This document shows positions 6,160 to 9,443 of a DNA stretch of 9,443 bases, in pieces. Both the position numbers and the translations under genes were made by a program. The stretch covers positions 1 through 9,443 of the forward strand of contig DNTA01000199.1 of NCBI GenBank assembly GCA_003500135.1, read 5' to 3'. The stretch comes from Cytophagales bacterium. GTDB lineage: Bacteria; Bacteroidota; Bacteroidia; Cytophagales; Cyclobacteriaceae. The first letter of the stretch is position 1. Every line of letters begins with the position of its first letter. The notes under the pieces are model-generated. The model made no database searches. It was not told the DNA's origin and saw nothing but the letters and a program-made list of their open reading frames with translations.

Positions 6160-7587
6160 ATGTATATTGAACAACTCTATACCGGTTGTCTGGCAGAGGC
6201 AGCCTATTACATCGAATCAAACGGGGAAGCAGCCATTGTGGATCCATTGAGGGAAACTAAACCCTACCTCGGGTTGGCTGAAAAACGAAATGCCAAAATC
6301 AAGTATGTATTTGAGACGCATTTTCACGCCGATTTCGTATCTGGTCATATTGACCTGGCAGCTAAATCTGATGCTACTATCGTTTATGGTCCTACAGCAA
6401 AACCTGGCTACTCGGCCTATGTAGCAGAAGATGGCGAGGAGTTTTCAGTAGGAAATGCAAAGATCAAAGTTTTGCATACACCAGGCCACACGATGGAGTC
6501 TTCAACTTTTCTTCTGATCGATGAGGAAGGTAAAGACCATGCTGTATTTACCGGCGACACTTTATTTATCGGCGATGTGGGCCGTCCAGACCTTGCAGTA
6601 AAATCCGATCTGACCAAAGAACAATTGGCAGGATATCTTTATGATTCACTACACCGGAAAATCATGGTACTAGATGACGATGTTGTTGTTTATCCAGGTC
6701 ACGGGGCAGGTTCGCAGTGTGGAAAAAACATGAGTAAAGAAACGGTTTCTACAATAGGTCAGCAACGCAAACTAAACTATGCCTTGCAGGATATGTCCAA
6801 AGAACAATTTGTAGATGTTGTTACTGATGGACTGAATGCACCACCGGCCTATTTCCCCGAAAATGCAAAAATTAATAAGCAGGGCTACGAAAACATAGAC
6901 GATGTGATGCAACGCAATCTGAACCCGCTTAATGTTGAGGATTTTGAAAAAGCCGTCGAAAAAGGCGCTGTCATATTAGATACCCGTGATCCTGACGATT
7001 TCGAAAAAGGTTCGGTTCCTGGATCGATCAATATTGGTTTAGGAGGACAGTTTGCCGTTTGGGTAGGTACTTTGATCAATATCCGGCAAAACCTTGTGTT
7101 GGTTACCGCACCGGGTAAAGAAGAAGAATCAGTACTCAGGCTTGCCCGTGTAGGATTTGAGCAGGTAAAAGGTTATCTGAAAGGTGGTGTGGAAGCATGG
7201 AAAGAAGCCGGAAAAGAGTGGCAAAAAATTAAATCGGTAGATCCGGAGATATCGCTTCAAATGATAAACAACGGTGCAGAAGTATTAGATGTTCGTCGAA
7301 ATACAGAAACCGAGACCGAGCATGTTGAAGGCGCCATCAATATTCCATTAATGGAGCTGGAAAACAAGTTGGGCGAGTTGGATAAGAATAAAGAATATGT
7401 TGTACACTGCGCTGGTGGTTATCGCTCTATGATAGCTTCATCCATCATGAAATCGAATGGATTTAAAGATTTTGCCAATGTGTACGGCGGTTTTGATAAA
7501 ATGAAAAATGTTGAGGGCATGTCACTGGTTGCAGGTAAATGCCCGAATCAGTTAAGACAGGAAAAACTAGAATCATTAAAAGCATAA
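6160..7587 (+). CDS. Persulfide dioxygenase fused to two rhodanese domains (CstB/ETHE1-like)
   Basis: This 475-residue cytoplasmic protein joins a metallo-beta-lactamase-fold persulfide dioxygenase (about 1-245) to two rhodanese domains (about 255-355 and 358-455). The dioxygenase carries THFHADFVSGH (53-63), HTPGH (106-110), TGDTLFIGDVGRPD (131-144) and YPGHGAGSQCG (178-188). By analogy with human ETHE1 the iron ligands should be His54, His110 and Asp133. The enzyme oxidises glutathione-, CoA- or other thiol-bound persulfide to sulfite. The first rhodanese has LVTAPGKEEES where the active-site cysteine loop should be and is therefore catalytically dead. The second has HCAGGYRS with Cys417 as sulfur carrier. 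This order, dead then active, is the one known from CstB of Staphylococcus aureus, which makes thiosulfate from persulfide. Cys187 and Cys461 are further candidates for sulfur handling. There is no signal peptide. A 13-base gap separates it from the next rhodanese gene. Confidence 0.92.
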   Translation: MYIEQLYTGCLAEAAYYIESNGEAAIVDPLRETKPYLGLAEKRNAKIKYVFETHFHADFVSGHIDLAAKSDATIVYGPTAKPGYSAYVAEDGEEFSVGNAKIKVLHTPGHTMESSTFLLIDEEGKDHAVFTGDTLFIGDVGRPDLAVKSDLTKEQLAGYLYDSLHRKIMVLDDDVVVYPGHGAGSQCGKNMSKETVSTIGQQRKLNYALQDMSKEQFVDVVTDGLNAPPAYFPENAKINKQGYENIDDVMQRNLNPLNVEDFEKAVEKGAVILDTRDPDDFEKGSVPGSINIGLGGQFAVWVGTLINIRQNLVLVTAPGKEEESVLRLARVGFEQVKGYLKGGVEAWKEAGKEWQKIKSVDPEISLQMINNGAEVLDVRRNTETETEHVEGAINIPLMELENKLGELDKNKEYVVHCAGGYRSMIASSIMKSNGFKDFANVYGGFDKMKNVEGMSLVAGKCPNQLRQEKLESLKA

Positions 7588-7600
7588 ATTTAAAATTAAC

Positions 7601-7948
7601 ATGAGTGGAATTATGGGTTTTTTCACAAAACAAGACAAAGGATATCAGAATATCAGTAGCGGAGAGCTGGAAAAAGTAATCAGTGAGAATGGAACTGTGA
7701 ACCTGATTGATGTAAGAACAGAAGCGGAACATATGAGCGGTCATATTCCCAATTCTGATAATATCAATCTTATGAGTCCGCAATTCGCTTCCAAGCTGGA
7801 TTCACTTGACAAAAACCAGACTTACTATGTGTATTGTCAAAGTGGCAACCGCAGCAAAACAGCTTGTAGCGCCATGGTCAATAAAGGATTCAAAGAGGTA
7901 TATAACCTCGATATGGGTATGTTTGGCTGGACTGGTGAAATTGAATAA
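7601..7948 (+). CDS. Single-domain rhodanese, cytoplasmic
   Basis: This 115-residue protein is one rhodanese domain. It has NLIDVRTEAEHMSGHIPNSD (34-53) and the active-site loop YCQSGNRS with Cys79 as persulfide carrier, followed by the usual SxxACSAMVNKGFKEVYNL helix and strand. No signal peptide is visible, so it should act in the cytoplasm as a sulfane-sulfur transferase, probably handing sulfur to or from the dioxygenase fusion upstream. The ATG at 7601 gives a normal N-terminus; a second ATG at 7613 would also leave the whole domain intact. The phrase LDKNxxYYVYC just before the cysteine is shared with the lipoprotein rhodanese at 9054, and in weaker form with the second rhodanese of the fusion. 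A 118-base gap with a hairpin follows. Confidence 0.9.
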   Translation: MSGIMGFFTKQDKGYQNISSGELEKVISENGTVNLIDVRTEAEHMSGHIPNSDNINLMSPQFASKLDSLDKNQTYYVYCQSGNRSKTACSAMVNKGFKEVYNLDMGMFGWTGEIE

Positions 7949-7986
7949 CTGATATATTCAATATCCCGATTATTGGGTGAACAAAT

Positions 7987-8019
7987 CAATACCCAGGTAG
8001 TTTTGCTTCCTGGGTATTG
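7987..8019. repeat. Inverted repeat, strong hairpin between rhodanese and transporter genes
   Basis: CAATACCCAGG (7987-7997) and CCTGGGTATTG (8009-8019) are exact reverse complements around an 11-base interval. Two more pairs (7999-8000 with 8006-8007) can form inside after one mismatch. No T tract follows on either strand, so this is not a standard intrinsic terminator. It lies in the only sizeable gap inside the operon (7949-8066) and may protect the upstream message from decay or lower downstream expression. A protein-binding site is the other possibility. Confidence 0.6.
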
Positions 8020-8066
8020 TGGTTATAACACAAATTAATAAATCAACTGAGCAAATTTGATAGAAT

Positions 8067-8621
8067 ATGGATTGGATTTTACAACCCTGGCCGTGGTATG
8101 TAGCCGGGCCTTTGATCGGTTTAACGGTTCCCCTTTTACTCATTGTGGGGAATAAATCATTTGGTGTATCTTCTTCACTCAAGCATATATGTGCCGCCTG
8201 CTTTCCGGCTGGCATCGATTTTTTCAAATACGAATGGCGCAACGAAGCCTGGAACCTTTGGTTTGTGGCTGGTATTGCGGTAGGTGGATTTATCGCTTCC
8301 GATTTTTTATCAGAAACATCAGTTGTGGATATTAGTCAATCCACCATCAGAGACCTGAAAGCTTTAGGGATGAATAGTTTTGATGCTTATGTCCCTACGG
8401 AGATCTTTTCGTGGGCATCATTGGGAAGCATTAATGGCATTTTGTTCATTGTCGTTGGTGGGTTTCTGGTCGGATTCGGCACCCGATATGCCGGCGGATG
8501 CACATCAGGCCATGCCATATTTGGTATGTCCAATTTTCAAAAAGCCAGCTTGATTGCCGTAATCGGATTTTTTATCGGAGGCCTGGTGATGACACACCTT
8601 TTATTCCCACTTATTTTTTAA
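8067..8621 (+). CDS. YeeE/YedE-family membrane protein, first half (sulfur-compound transporter)
   Basis: This 184-residue inner-membrane protein has about four membrane segments (near 11-28, 63-80, 122-138 and 160-180). It carries the family hallmark [18 protein letters not shown] (136-153) with Cys145, and an N-terminal HICAACFP (40-46) with Cys42 and Cys45. YeeE/YedE (DUF395) proteins include TsuA, a thiosulfate importer that passes its substrate along conserved cysteines in the membrane. Here the usual single chain is split over this gene and the next, as in other two-gene pairs of the family (sometimes called PmpA and PmpB). The two halves should assemble together. The substrate is inferred from the family and from the rhodanese and dioxygenase neighbours. 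The start ATG has no clear ribosome binding site. Confidence 0.87.
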   Translation: MDWILQPWPWYVAGPLIGLTVPLLLIVGNKSFGVSSSLKHICAACFPAGIDFFKYEWRNEAWNLWFVAGIAVGGFIASDFLSETSVVDISQSTIRDLKALGMNSFDAYVPTEIFSWASLGSINGILFIVVGGFLVGFGTRYAGGCTSGHAIFGMSNFQKASLIAVIGFFIGGLVMTHLLFPLIF

Positions 8622-8632
8622 AACATAACACT

Positions 8633-9043
8633 ATGGGAAATTTTAAATTTTTCCTGGTTGGCATCATTTTCGGAATTATTCTGATCAAGTCCGAAGTGGT
8701 ATCCTGGTTCAGGATACAGGAGATGTTCAGATTCCAGGATTTCCATATGTATGGAATTATCGGTTTAGCGATTTTAGTTGGGGCCATTTCCATACAACTC
8801 ATCAAGCGTTTTAATATTAAGACAATAGAAGGTCATTATGTCTCTATACCACCAAAGCCCATGCATATAGGAGTGCTCATTGGCGGAATCATTTTTGGAT
8901 TGGGCTGGGCGCTTACCGGCGCTTGTCCGGGGCCGATATTTGGGTTGATAGGAAGCGGCTATTATGTTTACATTCTTGTTTTTATAAGTGCGGTGGCCGG
9001 TACCTGGAGTTATGGGCTTTTGAAGAACAAATTACCACATTAA
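8633..9043 (+). CDS. YeeE/YedE-family membrane protein, second half
   Basis: This 136-residue inner-membrane protein has about four hydrophobic segments (near 5-20, 38-56, 79-96 and 109-130) and the family motif GLGWALTGACPGPIFGLIGS (89-108) with Cys98. It completes the split transporter begun by the gene upstream. The ATG at 8633 is chosen because the longer in-frame opening from 8498 would overlap the end of the previous gene with a polar, cysteine-containing stretch unlike the family, while MGNFKFFLVGIIFGIILIKS is a normal beginning. It starts 11 bases after the upstream stop and ends 10 bases before the lipoprotein gene, so the three are translated from one message. Confidence 0.87.
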   Translation: MGNFKFFLVGIIFGIILIKSEVVSWFRIQEMFRFQDFHMYGIIGLAILVGAISIQLIKRFNIKTIEGHYVSIPPKPMHIGVLIGGIIFGLGWALTGACPGPIFGLIGSGYYVYILVFISAVAGTWSYGLLKNKLPH

Positions 9044-9053
9044 ATATTGGATC

Positions 9054-9440
9054 ATGAGAAGAAGTTTGATATTAGCATTGGCAATTTTATGCGGTTGGCC
9101 CATTTTATCTTCATGTCAGCAATCCAGCGAATGCCTTGTGGATGCGGAAGAAGTAAAGCAGGCCAATAATGATATAGTGATGTTAGATGTACGCACACCT
9201 CAGGAATTCGCCCAGGGGCACCTTGACGGGGCGATAAATATCAATGTGCTACAATCTGATTTCACTAAAGAGGTTGAGCAACTTGATAAAAATAAAACAT
9301 ACTACGTCTATTGCAGGTCGGGAAGGCGGAGTGCAAATGCACAAAAGATGATGAAAAATATTGGTTTTCAGGAGGTTTGCAATGTGAAAGGAGGCGTGCT
9401 TAGGTTGGGCGCGAATGGAGTGGAGTTGGTAAAGCCTTAA
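9054..9440 (+). CDS. Rhodanese-domain lipoprotein (periplasmic sulfur carrier)
   Basis: This 128-residue protein has a lipoprotein signal peptide ending ILSSC, so Cys21 should be lipidated. The residues after it (QQSSE) lack the acidic run of the Bacteroidetes surface-export signal, which suggests a periplasm-facing anchor. The rest is one rhodanese domain with VMLDVRTPQEFAQGHLDGAI (42-61) and the active-site loop YCRSGRRS with Cys87. The domain ends VKGGVLRLGANGVELVKP rather than the usual 'GGxxAWxxAGxP', so the last helix is divergent. It probably binds or delivers sulfane sulfur outside the inner membrane, next to the YeeE/YedE pair encoded just upstream. The gene is complete: the TAA is at 9438-9440, three bases before the window ends, so whether the operon continues is unknown. 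Confidence 0.9.
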   Translation: MRRSLILALAILCGWPILSSCQQSSECLVDAEEVKQANNDIVMLDVRTPQEFAQGHLDGAININVLQSDFTKEVEQLDKNKTYYVYCRSGRRSANAQKMMKNIGFQEVCNVKGGVLRLGANGVELVKP

Positions 9441-9443
9441 TTA

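Noticed and set aside
8018..8030. GTTATAAC palindrome as a second ArsR operator
   Set aside because: It is only eight bases and lacks the TGAACA/TGTTCA core of the operator at 5742.
8020..8066. Possible separate promoter for the transporter genes (CAAATTTG near 8052-8059)
   Set aside because: It misses the first base of the -7 consensus and lies only about eight bases before the start codon, too close for a usual leader.
7970..8242. 90-codon minus-strand frame over the intergenic hairpin and transporter start
   Set aside because: It is antisense to a well-supported membrane protein gene and has no recognisable features.
8498..8632. 45-residue extension of the second YeeE/YedE half
   Set aside because: It overlaps the end of the first half out of frame and lacks the hydrophobic character of the family; the ATG at 8633 gives a normal start.

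Overview
The window looks like chromosome from a free-living member of the Bacteroidetes (Bacteroidota), possibly of the Cytophagales type. This rests on several signs. Promoters fit the Bacteroidetes consensus (TTTG, about 19-20 bases, TAnnTTTG) rather than the sigma-70 consensus. Shine-Dalgarno sequences are weak. A surface lipoprotein has an acidic export signal straight after its cysteine (CNDDEP), and protein families typical of the phylum are present. The genus cannot be told from the sequence. No tRNA, rRNA or CRISPR array was seen.

Layout. (1) Bases 1-211 appear to be the left end of an insertion sequence, probably ISL3 family. It holds the first 55 codons of a minus-strand transposase that runs off the window. 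(2) Bases 289-1977 encode a secreted gamma-glutamyltransferase-family enzyme, closed by a bidirectional hairpin terminator at 2000-2027. (3) Bases 5370-2063, on the minus strand, form a compact vitamin B12 uptake unit. A Bacteroidetes promoter leads into a cobalamin riboswitch, then a BtuB-like TonB-dependent receptor, then a BtuG-like DUF5074/YncE-type beta-propeller surface lipoprotein. (4) Bases 5600-5400, minus strand, encode a 66-residue protein of unknown function. (5) Bases 5734-9440, plus strand, form a sulfane-sulfur operon. It encodes an ArsR-family repressor, a persulfide dioxygenase fused to two rhodanese domains, a free cytoplasmic rhodanese, two half-size YeeE/YedE membrane proteins and a rhodanese lipoprotein.

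How the genes work together. In the B12 unit, free cobalamin should bind the leader RNA and shut off receptor and lipoprotein synthesis. The lipoprotein would capture B12 at the cell surface and the receptor would import it. In the sulfur operon, a perfect 16-base palindrome fills the spacer of the promoter and overlaps the -7 box, so the ArsR protein very probably represses its own operon. Its four cysteines are candidate persulfide or metal ligands. The YeeE/YedE pair probably moves thiosulfate or another sulfur species across the inner membrane, the rhodaneses pass sulfane sulfur, and the dioxygenase oxidises glutathione- or other thiol-bound persulfide to sulfite.

The most interesting part is the sulfur operon: four rhodanese domains (three with an active-site cysteine, one without) lie in two compartments under one operator. 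The individual families are known. I do not see a wholly undescribed system, but the cysteine layout of the repressor and the envelope-spanning sulfur relay deserve attention.
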